Assembly: GCA_963576565.1 (NCBI GenBank)
Contig: OY755047.1
Coordinates: forward strand, 20,033,171 to 20,097,170
Reading direction: 5' to 3'
DNA: 64,000 nt
Origin: Aspidapion aeneum
Lineage: Eukaryota > Arthropoda > Insecta > Coleoptera > Brentidae
Shown here: positions 21,001 through 36,000 of the stretch, piece by piece
How the letters are laid out: every line of letters begins with the position of its first letter
Numbering within the stretch: position 1 is the stretch's first letter
The notes under the pieces: generated by a model
Seen by the model: the letters and a program-made list of their open reading frames with translations, nothing else
Databases searched by the model: none
What the model was told of the DNA's origin: nothing
Position numbers and translations under genes: made by a program

Positions 21001-24000
21001 CATTTTTTTAAGGCTTAGTTTTTGAAAAAATTAGATAAAACTTGTAACAAAAATATTTTAATTTGTGATTTTTTAAAATTGGTTAAATTTACGGGCGCCT
21101 CTGAATTTATAACCATGAAACCAATCTGACTTTCTTGGACAGAATTTTAAAGGAAATTTTATTTGCTACAATAATGTATAACACATTTTGTTCTATAAAC
21201 CTTGTTTTAAAAAAAATCGAATAAATCATGGAAAAAACATGGATATTTTTTTACTTTTAAATTACTTCAATTAACGGACGCCGCTGAAGAGTTTATAAAT
21301 AGTTGACCCCCATCAAGTTGTACCTTTTTCAAAAGGAAATTTCATTGTCTACAATAAAGTATATTACACATTTTTCTCTTAGAAGCGTATTTTTTTATAA
21401 AATTTGAGAAAACCTAAATATATTAGATTTTGGGGGGTCTGGGGGGGTTTTTGAAGAGGTGGTTAGTTTAAGGAGGTGTTTGACCCCTAAGCTCTCTTAC
21501 CTTTTTGTACGTCACTACAAAAAAAATAAAAATAAATAAAAAACGTGCCGTTTAAAGCACTAAATTTAAAAAAATGATTATTTTCTAACTTACTTTAAGT
21601 TAAAAGTTACTCCCACTCCATTACAATATTTAAAAATACATTTAAAGAATGGATTTTGTAGCTGATAAAATTCTCTACAAGATATGTTCTTAGAACTTTT
21701 ACCCTACAACAAAGTATTTCGGAGCTTATGTCGTCTAAAGTAGAAAAAATCTGAAAATTTGCCCAAGCACGTGATTTTAGTCATTTTTGGAAATTACCTA
21801 GCTCCGTTACTACTGCTCGCAGAACAACCCTAGTACCACCCAATTGTAGATAATTATATCCTCTAAAAAATTTCATATAACTATTTTTGCGATTTAGTGT
21901 ACTGGAACGAAATTAAAGGCAAAAAACTAAAAAAAGTGCCAATTTTTGAATGGTTTTTTCAAGATGGCGGAGGCAGCACAGGGGTGGGGGTGACGAATAC
22001 TCAGATTTTTAACTACCCTCCTGAGCTTAATAACATATCCAAAATTCAGAACTACCGGACCTTTTGTAGGGTAACCCCCCTATTTTGGCCTCTATTCATT
22101 GAACTAACAAGGTGTTCTTGAATAACCTGCCAATATTTAAGGAGGTACATGACTACATTTTCTGATGTGTAAATTTTTTATTTTGACCAGTGGCATTCGT
22201 TGCGGGATTTGTGTTGGGTATTTTTTTAAGAAAATATTGGTATGTCACTGTATTTTTTATATATTTTTTTTATATGTTCATTCTTTGCTGAGCAATAATT
22301 GTCTCTTGTTTGCTTTAGTGTTATATTATATATAAAAATATTAAAATCATTCATTTGCAAACCCCTTACGAGGAAAACAATTTAACTAAAATACCGAGGG
22401 TAGTGCTCTCACGACCGTCACTGGTCGAAATAAACAACCTGCTATACATCAGAAAAAATGCCTCTTAATTAAGAAAAAGTGTGTACCAAAGTTTACAGAA
22501 ATATCTGGAGCGCAGTTATTATTCAAAAAGGAGATTTTTAAAAATATTAATACCTCAAAACCTACGACCTTGAGGACATTTCAATAACACCTTGGATATA
22601 TAAATTCGATTAGATATAGTACTGACCTGTACCCAGAAGTACTGGAAGTCTGCGAAATGGCGGAATCTTCATCCCAGGACCCATCCCCACTCTTCCCGCG
22701 AGTTACGATGCGCAATCTGTGGGCGTCTATTCCGCTTGGGACCGGGCTGTGACCTTGGATTGGACTGTGACCTATTAACAATTAGCCGTTACTCTTCTAT
22801 GTTATATTATTTCTCTCTAGAAAATTGAAAGAATTATGTAGATATGAGTGAAATAAAGTAAGTCAAGTCTCTTTTTGGTTTTTTAATATTAGTTTTATAT
22901 GTTTCTTTTTTGTCTTTTACGAAATTTTGTGGGAACTTACGTTTTTATGTCCTTAACAAGGTGTAATTTTTTTAAACCAAAATATTTATTTTTGCATTTT
23001 ATTTTGATTGAAACTTTGGGGCAGTTTGCCTGAGAACAAAGAAGTTCATTTTTTTCTGTCTCTTTTTGGAGTGTGTAAAGAAAATAAACATTACTGTGGA
23101 AAAAATTGTATTGAAATCCGAAAAAATGACCCGGTGAAAATCAATAATAGGTAGCACAAATGATATGTAATTTGATTTAAATTTTATTACAGTAATTTTG
23201 AAAGTAGGGTAAACTGCCCAATTGTCGTCCAGTTAGTGGAAAGTTCAACTTTAGAGCCCGAAATCTCGAACATTTTACATCATTTGGTATTATGAGCGGC
23301 TAATTTCCATCCTTTGATGATTTAAGAATTCAAAAATAATTAATTTAGATTTTTTTGCTTTAATCTAACAGTTCCAGACAATTAAAATGAAAAAAAATGT
23401 CGTTTTGCCCAGTTTCCGTACACGGCCTTCCCTCCTTCCAAAAATTTCTAGTTTTTCGACCGGACGAAAACTAGGTTTTGGTGGTTCGAACAACTGGTTT
23501 GTTGGCGGTCGAAAACTGGTATTATTCGACCATTTTAGGACGAAAAATAGGAATTAATCGACCACACGCCAAATAAACTGGTCGAAAATTGGGGTTTTTT
23601 GGATGAAATTCACAAGGAAAAACTTGATTTGAGCAGATTTAGGAGCAATATTCCCGCGAAGTTCGTTAAGCATATTAGTGTACCTAAAAAACATAGTGAA
23701 ACAACTGGAAGAGTATTCGGTTTTTTGCGTTTAATTTTCTTGTTGAAGGCAACCTCAACTTAAATCTTGATGGTAAACTAGTTTAGTCACCATTACAGTC
23801 GTTATTATTCTTGGGTCGAGGAAATTTAGTCGAAAGATCTGTGTACTTTTTTTTGGTATACCTAGAAATCCAATTTGATTTATTTTTCTTTTTGTACACA
23901 CCTAAAAAGTATATGGTGTAATCTGAAAAATTCAATTCTATTTTATACTAGCTAAATAAAAAAATCTTCAAAAAATTAAAAAAGACTACCCTAAATAATA

Positions 24001-27000
24001 AAATTATGAACACCAATGCAATTTTTTCAAAAGGATTTGTATCTCAAAAATGGTAAAAATGACCAAAATGCATTTTTCACTATTTAAATTCTTATAAAAT
24101 TTAAACTTTGCAATGTGGACCATTTTTTTATTGTCCCTAGAAGTACCCGAAAAATTTCAATGGAATGCCCTATACTTATAGGTAGGTACCTACTTCCATT
24201 TTTTAGTTACCTATTTTAACAAGAAACAGTCAGGGATTAACTTCTTAATTGCTAGTGGTCGAAAAAAACCTGTTTTTCGTCCGTCAAAATCAACAAAAAA
24301 TTGATGTAGTCGAAAGATTCCAGTTTTTCGTCCGGCCATATTTTGGGTGGTCGAAAAATTCAATTTCTTCGACCAGCCAAATTTTGCCGATTTTGTGTCA
24401 ATAATAACTCTGGTAAACGAAGAGAAAAATGCGGACGAGAACTGGACATGATATAGAAAAAAAAATCTGTTTGCAATGTGTCTTAAAATTTCACTAATTT
24501 TAATAACAAAAGATTAGGATAGATTATAAGCACATGGACCAGTAACCCAGTTTTCGTCCACCTGGACGAATAATTATTTTTGACCTTTTTTTCATCCAGT
24601 TCGGCGACCACCCATTTTTTGATAGAAAAACTAAGAAATTGTAACTAAAAGTGATATTTTTCGATGGGAAAATTATTATTCTAACTAAAAAACATAAAAG
24701 TTCAACACATTTTGTAAAATTCTAATACTTACTCGCTATTTCCCGCAGGCACCTACACTAGCAAAAACATAACGAAAACTTCATTTTGGTTCAACGCACG
24801 TTCACCCTACTAAAGACAAGACTGTACTGGCTAAACTTTTGGCGCGATTTAAAAAACGACTTTACCGTTTGGTGGGGGAAGGATCATTTTTTAAGAAAGT
24901 GTCCATAGATGGAGCCATATGGTGCTTGTTATCTTATTTTTAGGCAGAAAGTGCCAAAGTGGACGACAATTGGGGGTGGACGGCTAACTGGGTGTTTTAC
25001 CCTAATGGTTACACCGTCTAAAAGTAAACATTTAAAAAAAGAGACATTTTTTTCAAAAAAACTGCCTTCAGAACTTGGGTATTTTAGATTTAAAAATAAA
25101 ATGCAGAATAATTAGTATTTTGATTATCTAATTGATAATAATTCACTAAATTTTGGGAAAGACAAACAAAATATGGTAGATCAATCAAAACGGAAAAAAC
25201 CCTTCCAAAACTTATAGACCATCAGTGTCTGTTAGTAGGATTTTTTTACCTTTACCTTGATTTTGTCCGAAAGTCGGGGGTTGAAGTGACCGCGATGAAT
25301 CTGATGTTGCTGGCGGCATCTCAGAGGAGGGTTGCTGCACGAATGTTTGAAGAGGAGGTGCAGGGGTGACTGGAGTTGTTGGAGGACTCATTAAATCAGC
25401 TGATTCTGGAGTTAGGAAAGATGAAGAGGTTGATGCCTAAACATCAGATCAAATTTACAAAGATACTAACAAAATAATTCACTGTTTTAGCAAAGCAAAG
25501 ACACATATTTTTCTAGGCTGGAACTTTCTTATCATTACCCATCCGAACCAAACCGATTCAGCCTTTGGAAAGGCACACATACAATAAAAGTAAAAAATTA
25601 AAAAAACATTAAGGCAATTGAAATTATAATATAAATTAAAAAATGAAGAAAAAAATTAAAAAAACTTTAAAAGAATACTTAAGTTTAAAAACAATAATTT
25701 TCAGTGGTTTTAATGTGTATTTTTCCATGATGATTTTTAAATTAAGAACAATTTATTTTAAAGAAAATACTATCATCGTGTTTTGGATGTCTTTCCAGCT
25801 TACCAATTCTAGATTTATGAATGAAATGAATGGAGCTATTTCAAGTCTAGCCTCACACGGGGCTTTAGCCTGATTCGCCATAGCCCTACTAATCCGAACC
25901 CCTTTTTTAATCCAGAACAAAAAGCGTTTTAAATTTACCTCTGCAGAAACTGCTTTCTTCTTTCTCTTGGACCTGGCTCTAAAGGTCTTCCTGCTTTGAG
26001 GCATCATTCTTTGTAACTTGGACTTTTCTCCACATTGATCTACGTCTGTGGGTTCTGTTGGAGTGAGGGGAGTCGTCGTGGTTTCTCCTTTAAAAATGAA
26101 CAATAATTTGTTTAAAAAAGGTAAATTTTACTCATTTTGGGATGTGTATTAATTCTGTTTGCGAGGGGGACACTTTTTTTGATATTAGGGACTTATTGTA
26201 ATACAGCCATGCAATACGAGTGTCAGGCCGTATTTTGACAGTTCTGCATTTGAATATGACAGCTTAAATAGTTCAACATAAGGATTTTGTTATACGAACC
26301 GAAATAAATACTGTCGACTTTAATTACAGATAAATAAAAGATGCATGTAAGTACTGCCTGACACGCATGACTTTATTCCATTAAGTCCCTATTGAGTTCA
26401 GTAATTACCTTTTTAAGACCTTTTAAAATATATGTGCAACCGTGTAAAAATTTCGAAAATCGTTCGATTCGTTTCGTAAACGAAATAAATCAACGTGACT
26501 TTTAAAAAAAAATTGTAATTCTTTTTATCTCTTTATGGTAGAATTAATGAGGCAAATATTTTTAAAACAAACAATATATTTTCGAATTTTTCTAAACCTT
26601 TTAAATAAGGTATCACACAAATCTACTCCACTCCACTTCACTTATATATAGGGGTAAATTTACCCTCAAAGGGCCCCCTTGTAAACAAAATCGACGTGTT
26701 CGAGAATTTTTAAAAACGCCAATACATGGCCAAAAAACTCTCTGTTTCCTTTTAGAAGAAACTCCTTGTATAAAGATATTTAGCTAAAGATGATTAAAAT
26801 CTTCATATTGTGATAATAATAAGATTTAATTTGGTCATAAAATATTCTTTATTTATAACCGATTTTTTTCCCATTAGACGCAAAAACTTGAATAATTTAT
26901 TTTCTTCCAGAAAATTTGATGACCAAATTAAATCATATGAAAATATAGACCAAAAAAACCCTTTACATTTCCTTCCTCAGTTGACCATATGCCTAATGTA

Positions 27001-30000
27001 TTGCTATTAGTTTGTATACAATAATTTTGGATCATGCATGATAATAAAATAAATTTATAGGCAAGCAAAAATAAATAAATACATAAAATAACAAAATTGC
27101 AATTCAGCTATTTCATAATAAAACTTATGTGGGAGAGTGCAGGGCAACACTGCATTCAATTTTGTTTTCAATTAATTGTGGTTTGCGTTTTCAATCGTGT
27201 TTAAATACCTAACATTAATTCTTAGTGTCAATTTTGCCCCGATCTCCCCTATTTGTATTTAAGCAAAAGCTGCTACGTGCGTATTATGAGCCAAGAAGCA
27301 GAAAAGTTTAGGCCAACAGGTAGTAGAAGGTTCATGTCTGATAAAAAAGTTCCTATAATGCATGGGTCAAAACTCTTTCTTTGTCGAGATACAGAGCATC
27401 AAAGTTGGCGATTGTTTAAACTTCTTTGATAATAACTTATTGGGTAAAGTTGTGTATCCGAACAAGAGCAATAAGTTAAAATAAAAATTACTTAAAAAAT
27501 ATTTAAAAAAAAACTATTTTTTGTTATTAACTTTTGTGAATGCCATATTAAACGCAATGTTTTTTTTTTAAATATTTTTTGTTAATAAAAACAAGTCTCT
27601 AGCGATACTAATAATAAAATATTATTCATATTTTTAAAAAAATTAAGTAGGCAAACATTTTTTTTTTTTTAAATTAATTATCATTTTTTATACATTTTTG
27701 GGGGTTAATTTGACAGCCTATATCTCCTCAACTTGTAATTTTATCAAAAAAAGGAATACCACATTTTTGAATCACAATTAGCTGAGTATTTAGCTGGCTG
27801 TGACAGATTTTCGTTTTTTTGTAAAACACTTTTTTCCCCACTCCTCTATTTTAAAAACAGATGTGTGTTGACCCCCATGTTATATAAACTTTTTTCTCGG
27901 AAATAGCCTTCTCTATCAACTGCTGCACTATGGCCCCTCAGTTAAGGGACACCCTGTATAACAATCAGGGAATTTTAAAATCCTCACTATTTACATCATC
28001 TAGGAAATCAGCGAAATATTACAGTGGAATTGCGGTCACTCATCCAGGTACTATCTTCGCCGGGTGATGCAGTATCAGGCTTTGACAAAACTTGTCCAAG
28101 TTCTAGTTGAATTTTCTTAAATTGCTAATCTTTTAAAGCATTGTCCAAAATTACCTGTCGAATACTTGATGTCCTTGCCTGTTTCTAATATCAGGCATCG
28201 ACCAAAGTTCTCCAAGTAAAATTGTCTAAAAATACAAATGCTTGCCTATCTCTAGAATCAAGAATTGACATAATTTGTCTAAGTTCCTGTTGAATTCTCT
28301 AAAAATGATAATATTTTCAAGCATCAACCAAAGTTGTACAAAGTCCTAATAGAATTGTTTAAAAATACAAATCTTTTTCAAGCATTGTCTAAAATTACGA
28401 TTCAAATGCTTGATGTCATTGCCTGTGTCTAATATGACACAATTTGTATAACTTTTCGCTGAATTGTCTAAAAATGCTAATAATTTCAAGGATTGTCCAA
28501 AATTACCTGTCGAATTTTTTGTATTCTTGCCTGTCTCTAATATCAAGCATCAACCAAAGTTGTCAAAGTCCTAATCGAATTATTTAAAAATACAAATCTT
28601 TTTAGAGTATTGTCTAAATTTACCTTTAAAATGCTGATGTGCCTTGCGTGTGTCTAATATCTAGTTCTATAAATTGTTTCAAAATGCTAATATTTTCAAG
28701 CATTGTCCAAAATTACCTGCTAAATACCTTGTTTGTCTCTAATATCATGCATCGGCAAAAGTTGTCTAAGTCCTAGTTAAATTGTCTGAAAATGCTAATA
28801 TTTTAAAGCATTGTCTAACATTACCTGACAAATCCTTTATGTCATTGCCGGTGTCTAATATTAGGTATCCGCAAAAGTTATGTAAGTCTTGTATTTAAAT
28901 TGTCTAAAATTGCAAATCTTTCCGAGGATTGTCCAAGATTACCTACCTGTCACTAATATAAAACATCAAAAAAAAAAGGTGGTCAAGTCGTGGTTCTCTA
29001 GATATGCTCATATTTTCAAGCATTGTCTAAAATTTCCTGGCGAAAGCTTAATATCATTGCCTGTCTCTGATATCAAGCATCGACAAAAGTTTATTAATTC
29101 GTAGTTGAATTGTCTAAAAATACAAATTTTCTGGGATGTTTAAACATACTTGACGAATGATTAAGGTAATTACCTGTCTCTAATATCAAGGATTGACAAA
29201 AATTGTCTAAGTTCTTATTGAATTATCTAAAAATCCAAATCTTTTTCGAGCATTGTCAAAACTTGATATCAAGCATCGATAAAAATTGTCCTAGTTAAAT
29301 TGTCCAAAAAAGCTAATATTATCAACCATTGCCTAAAATTACGTTTCGTGTGCTTAATTTCATTATCTGTGTTTACTCTTAAACATCGACAGAATCGTTC
29401 TGTCTTAGTTAAATTGTCCAAAAATGCAAAACTTTTTAAGCAATTTCTAAAATTACCTGTCGAATGCTTGATATCATTGCTTGGCTCTAATATCAAGCAT
29501 GGACAAAAGGTCCTAGTTAAATTATCTAAAAATACAAATCTTTTCAAGCACTGTCTAAATTTACCTGTCGAATAAAGCATCTATAAAATTTGTACAAGTT
29601 TTATAGTTGGATTGTGTAAATATACTAATATTTTCAAGCACTGTCTAAAATTAGCTGTCGAATGCTTAATTGTCTGTGTCAAATATTAAGCATCGACAAA
29701 AGTAATGCTTAAAGTCATTGCCTGTCTCTAATATAAAGCAGCGACAACAGTTTTCTAAGTTCCAGTGGGGTTGTCTAAAAATGCTAAACTTTTTAAGCAT
29801 TGTCTAAAATTACCTGTCGAATGCTTAATGTCATTGCCTGTGTAATATCAAGCATTAAAAAAAGTTAAATTGCCTTAAAATAAAAATATTTTCAAGCATT
29901 GTTTAAATTTGCCTGTCGAACGCATGATGTCATTGCCTGTATATAATATTAAGCATCGACAAAAGTAATGCTTAACGTCATTGCCTGTCTCTAATATTAA

Positions 30001-33000
30001 GCAGCGACAGCAGTTTTCTAAGTTCCAGTAGAGTTGTCTAAAAATGCTAATCTTTTCAAGCATTGTCTATTTCTAGATTGTCTAAAAATGCAAATATTTT
30101 TCGAGCATTACCTGTGGAATGCTTAATGTCAACAGAGGATACAAAACGCAGTTTGTGAGTTGACTTAGGGGCAGAACAAGATAGGTTTGAGGGTGGTGGT
30201 GATTTATGAGTTGTAGTTGTTGTGGTGGGGGGAGGGGGTGGTGATCGTGAGTTTTCACTGCCGCTCGTCGACGTGCGTTGGGACGAACGATCTGAAACAC
30301 TCATGCAACATAAAAACATATAAATCCCTACAGAGTGTTTTTCTATTATTGAAATTTTACATGATAAGCAACAAAGTACAAAATCCATAAATAAAAAATT
30401 TCCATGTGTTTAAATCATAGAAAACCACTCTATATTCGTCTTAAAAAAATACACACATTCAACATAAAATGCCGACAGGACAAAACTTTGTTTTTTTTAG
30501 ACATTGCTATATAATATACGTATGCCGAGGTAATCCCTGAATTTTGAATACTCTTGTTCAGAGAAAAATGTAATTTTTATTGTAATTTGATTAAACTATT
30601 AGAACATTTTGAAAAAATTCAATATGTTTTTGTCATTAAATATACAGTATTGCATTAAATTTAATTTTAACAAAAATCAATTTCTAAAAAAGTCACGATT
30701 TTTAGAAGAACTTTGATTTTCTTTTTATGAACATTTTTTTACCTTTGTTGTAACATTTTGATTTTTGAGTAAGATATGACACAGTCGGAAAAAAATGTCT
30801 CTTTGAGTACTAAAATAATTTACGAGTTTTTATGGATACTGACCTTGAGCATTACAGGGAGTAGAACCACTCGTACTGCTTTGATCCTCTCCAGGTTTTT
30901 GAACCGGGGTGGAAGCGTTACTTGTGCCAGTAGATGAACCTATAAAGAAATAAGATGCTGTCTTTGCAAGAGCTCTTCATTCGTCCGTAGCAAATACGTT
31001 AGAGCATAAATATAGGGCATACCCATGCACACGCGATACTTGAAGCCAGGACCCCTATTTAATTCTTAATGTTCCTTTTTCGGGTAGACAGGATTTCGGT
31101 TACTACGCATGCGTTAGTTTTGATCGTTTTGGAACATACTCCGATACGTCACTAGATTATTCGACAATAATTGTCAAAAGTTTGGGGTTATGTTTATTAT
31201 TTTTTTCTGTTGATTGGGTAAAAATTTATCAAATTGTGGATTAAAATTGTAGTTTTTCTAAAAATAATTGTACAGATTTATTGTGGACAACATGAAGAGT
31301 GGTTAATGACATTTATAAACCACTCTTAACTTTATTAACAAATTATGAAGAAAAATAGAAGTAGTTACCTATGGAATGGCACTCCTTTACTTCTCCCGGA
31401 CATTTTTCCACAAACCGCACATGTTTTTCGTGAATTATTTCCCATTCACAGAAAAAAACATAATTTTTCACGACAAACGCAAAACACCGCAAAATGTTAA
31501 TAAGGAACAAAGATGGCCTCCACACACACGGCAGCTGTGTGTCTATATGACAAGAGACACACCTGCGACTTTGATTTCGATTCTTTGAACATGTATTTAT
31601 GCTATAACGGATTTGGTCCCTACCTCTCTGTTATACAATTCTTGACCGTCAAGTTTGCTATAAGAAACCCCATTAATATTCCGTTACTTCTAAGAGCTGT
31701 AAAAACATTCTTACAGCGAAAATTTGGGAATAAAGACTGACATAATGTACCCTCTAGGGGGTTCCAGAAGTTGCTAGAAGTGTAAAATAGTCTTAAGACT
31801 CGAAATGCTGTACCAGATTAATATTTCTTTTGTTGCTGATACATTTTGACAGTTGTGGGGAAACCATAATCATAGCTTGCTTTGGAAACAATTCAAATTT
31901 AAATTCGCGGATGCAAATTTTTAAGTGCGCATGCGTGTGTTTTGACACGTAGACACACATCTGGTGTGTAGACGCCATTTTGCGGTGTTTTGGGTTTTTC
32001 TTGTAAAATATTGTTTTCTCTGTGAAAAGTGGGAAATAATTAAGGTAAAACATGTGCGGTTTGTGGAAAAATGTCCGGGAGATGTAAGGGAGTGCTATTC
32101 CAGGTATAAGTACTTGTATTTTTCTTTATAATTTGTTAAAATAATCAAGAGTAGTTTATAGATGCCATTAAACACTTCTCATTACATATTTAACCCGCAA
32201 TTTGATAAATTTTCACCCGATCAACTAGTTTTTAGAAAAAAAAACATAATAGACACATTGTCAATGTAGTGACGTAACGGAGTATGTTCCATAACCATCA
32301 AAACTGACGCGTGCGCAGTTACCGAAATCCTGTCTACCCGTAAAAGGTATCTTATTGTGCATCTACTCCATTATTCTCTTATAAATATTACTTAAAGGAA
32401 CATTTCCCTTCTCCCAAAACAATTAAAAAGCCTTTTTGATCTCTGCACCAATAGGGTATTTGACAAATTTTAGAAAAATGTTTAGAATGATACATAGGTC
32501 CCTAATTTGCTACGCAAAATTAATAAAATAGTATATTTTACCATGACTACATTTAAAATCAAGTTTTCTAATTTCCAATTTGAATTTGCCTATAAAACGC
32601 TCATTTCTAGCATGGCGTTACAATGACGTCACAGCGCAGTAAACTCGCGGACAGATACACGGCATTCAAGTGTTTATTTGTTTTTGGTCTGTGTTTTTAC
32701 TGTTTTTTATGTAAAAAAATGTCCTATAAGTGGTGTGTAGTGCCTCAGTGTTCGAATACTAGCATAAAAACACCTGAAAAACTATTTATTCATGTGAATA
32801 CAGCAGTACAAGAACGGAAAAAGTGGCTAGAACTTGCTCGAAGAGACATAAGGGCCTTATCTAATACATCTTCACTTTACATTTGTGAAGATCACTTTGA
32901 TGTGAGTATAACTAAATTGTTTCTATTAATTTTTCTCACGTTGTCTATAATATTTCGTAAATGACGATGAAATTTTTGAGGTTATGTTTATTAAAAGGGG

Positions 33001-36000
33001 TAAACAACTATAGGCAGAAAGGTGTACAAATTTTTAGGCGGTGCTAGGCAGTTGTTAGGCAGGACTAGGGAGTACCTCTAAATACAGGATTAGGCAGTGC
33101 ACATGCAGGCTAAATGTAGGACTGAGCATTGCATATGCAAGACTAGGCAGTGCATAGGCAGGACTATGCAGTGTAACCTATGCAGTACTTCAAGTATTGC
33201 TGGTCGTTGTATACTTTTTGCCTCCCTGTCCTGCAATTTTTGATTGTTTCTTAATGTTTAAATTAATAATGATTGGGTATTTAATTGAATCTATTGTAAG
33301 TGGCATGTTAAACAAAAAGGCAAAACATATAACCTAACCTTAAAATCTAAATGAGCAAAAGTAGGCGAAGAATATCATAAAAGAACTTTCAGTTATATAC
33401 AAAACAACTCATCGAATACTTACATCAACATTTTAACGTTTCTAAATTCCGCAGAACAAAAATCACTGTTGTTGGCAAAGAAGCCTGCCACTATAAAGGA
33501 ATGCAGCATTGGCAAGTTGGAGCTATCGGCTTTGGAGAATCCGTTTTCCATTGAAAATATTTTTTATAAGCAAAACGCAAAATAAAATCTAATTTAGGAC
33601 GATAATTCGCACTTTAAACCAAAGCAAACATTACCATCCAAAAGAAAATAACAGAGAAAATAGGTTCGTTCGAGGCGTTTACTGTTTTGTGACGTCACTC
33701 GCAGCTGATTGGTAGACCGCCTGTTTTGAATCACGTTGCTAATTGTTTTAATTCAATGAATTTATTTAATTAAAAGAACTATAAATTTGAGAAAAAATTA
33801 AACAAAAAAGTTTGTTTTTAGCATTACCAAGACCTAAAGAGATATCTAAAAATAAATATATATTTATTTTTTACTACTGTCAAACACCCATTTAGCGTCA
33901 CTACAGTAGAACAGTAGGTCTTTATAATATTTACACATAACGTTGCTGTAATAACCCTCTTATACAAAAAAAACATTAAATATAGGACTTTTTTGCCCTT
34001 TGGGAAACATTAATAAAACAAATAGCTACTTTGGTAACATTTATAACAATCTTATAAATACAAAGGCTTTATATAATGATCAGCAATTGCTAGTTGGAAA
34101 TATAGGACTGGGAGGATGCCCTGTGTTTTTTTACCTTTTAAATGAGCCTGGAAGGCTTCGTGGGTTTCTTTCCTGGAATGCTGGAGTTCTCCAAGGAGAC
34201 CTATCAAAGACTGCCTTTGAGGCCGTGAAGTTTCGCTCGTCATCTGTACTGTGGGCTTGTCGCCTTCCTTTTTGGAGGTGCTGTTCGTATTCTGAGTATC
34301 CTGAGTAGCTATAATAAATAAACATTAGTTAAAATTATAAATTTGGAAAAAACTTATAATCAACTTTTAGAGAAAGAGAATAATAACGTTATTTCTTGAT
34401 AAAATTTGAAAAAACCCATGGGCACCTCGATTTTGTTTACGAGGAGGCACTTTTTCTTGAAATGTTTGTAGTATGCACCTCCTTCGAGGAGTAAACTTTA
34501 CCTTTACTTTTTTAATAGGGGTCTAGTGAACCTTGTTTTGAAGGTCTCTGGAATATCTTTACAACCGTGTAAAAATTTTGAAAATCTCTCTATTACTTTT
34601 TGAGAATTTACCATCAAATTTAACATATGATGTCAAAATAAAAATTTTATAAGAAAAATATAAAATTCATTAGTTTTTATTTTATCAGACCAAGTTAAAT
34701 TTGAAGGTAAAAATTTTCAACTTACATTCGGAAAGCTCTTCTTTCAATTGCTTCATCTGATTGGCTAGGTCGATAAGAATAGAGCCTTTACTTTTCGGAA
34801 AAGGAAGAATGATGCTTCGCATTTTGTCTTTGATTTTTTGATGCATGGTCCTTTCGAAGTCTGAAATAGGAGGTTGTGCCAACTAAAAAATACAAGGTTG
34901 TATCAGTTGATATCCATTTTCTTGCAAAAAGACAACTACTTTTCATCATCATTCCATCCGTTTTTAGTTTTTTTTTCTCTAATATTTGCCTCAAGTCTGT
35001 TTAATTCGTTTAAGATTCAGAGAACGTAGCAGCGTAGCATTCTTATTAATTTTTAAATTATTGTCCCTGCTTACTAAAGAATTTCTTGCTATGTTAATTT
35101 TTGATCTAATTTCCTGAGATTGATCGACGTTTTCTTTTCTCCACGCGTCTCAATATTTTTAGTGTGACACTCTTCCCATTATTACTTACCTTAAGGAAGA
35201 TATAAGGTTGCATTAAAAGATATAGAGGCGTTCGATGGGTGACCACAAAGTCCAGGAAATCCCACAGGAATGTGGCTGCTTCGTTTCGTTTACCAAGTTC
35301 TCTCAGGGCTCTGCTTATCTTCATCCAGTCGTTGATTATTTCTTCTTGGAAACAGATTACTAAAATTCACAAATTACGTAAAATCATAAATTAACATTTC
35401 TCTTATAGACAACAGACAAGTGGAAAAACATAACCTTTGATGGTTTCCAAACGACACATTTCGGGACAGGGGTTTATAAGACTGGCACGCTTATTTTAAT
35501 ACTCTTGGCACAACGTGTAAAATCCTGTATAATTGTATAGAGTAATAATTATATACATCAAGTTTTTCAAGCCTAATTCAAAAATTTTAACGAATTTACA
35601 AAATAATTCTAACTGATCATTTTCATGCCAGAAACGTAACCTGGTGATGATTCATATGTGAGTGGGCCTTGCAGCCTTTCCACTGCGACCACTTGTGGGT
35701 CTATTGTGGCTTACTTTTGAGTAATTTCTCACCACTGTATGCCTAATTCTCCAAAAAGGTTAGCTATCAGTTTGGGTGAGACACTGTTCAGATCTTCTGA
35801 ATCAATCTGAGGTTTACCCAAAGTGTTTTGACGTAAACGTGCAATAGTCGGACATTTGCACAGTACATGTCTGTTTCGTCATCCTTCATACAGAGTTTAC
35901 ATTCGGTCTCTTCTGTTATTCCCATTCTCTGCATGGGTACTCTTAGTCGACAGTGACCCGTAAAGAGTCCAGTCACTTTACGGATCTCCTGGCTGGTAAG

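Noticed and set aside
28100..30111. CRISPR-like array, because of regular repeats with variable spacers
   Set aside because: Units are diverged throughout, spacing is irregular, the genome is eukaryotic, and the units match an unc80 exon-intron junction.
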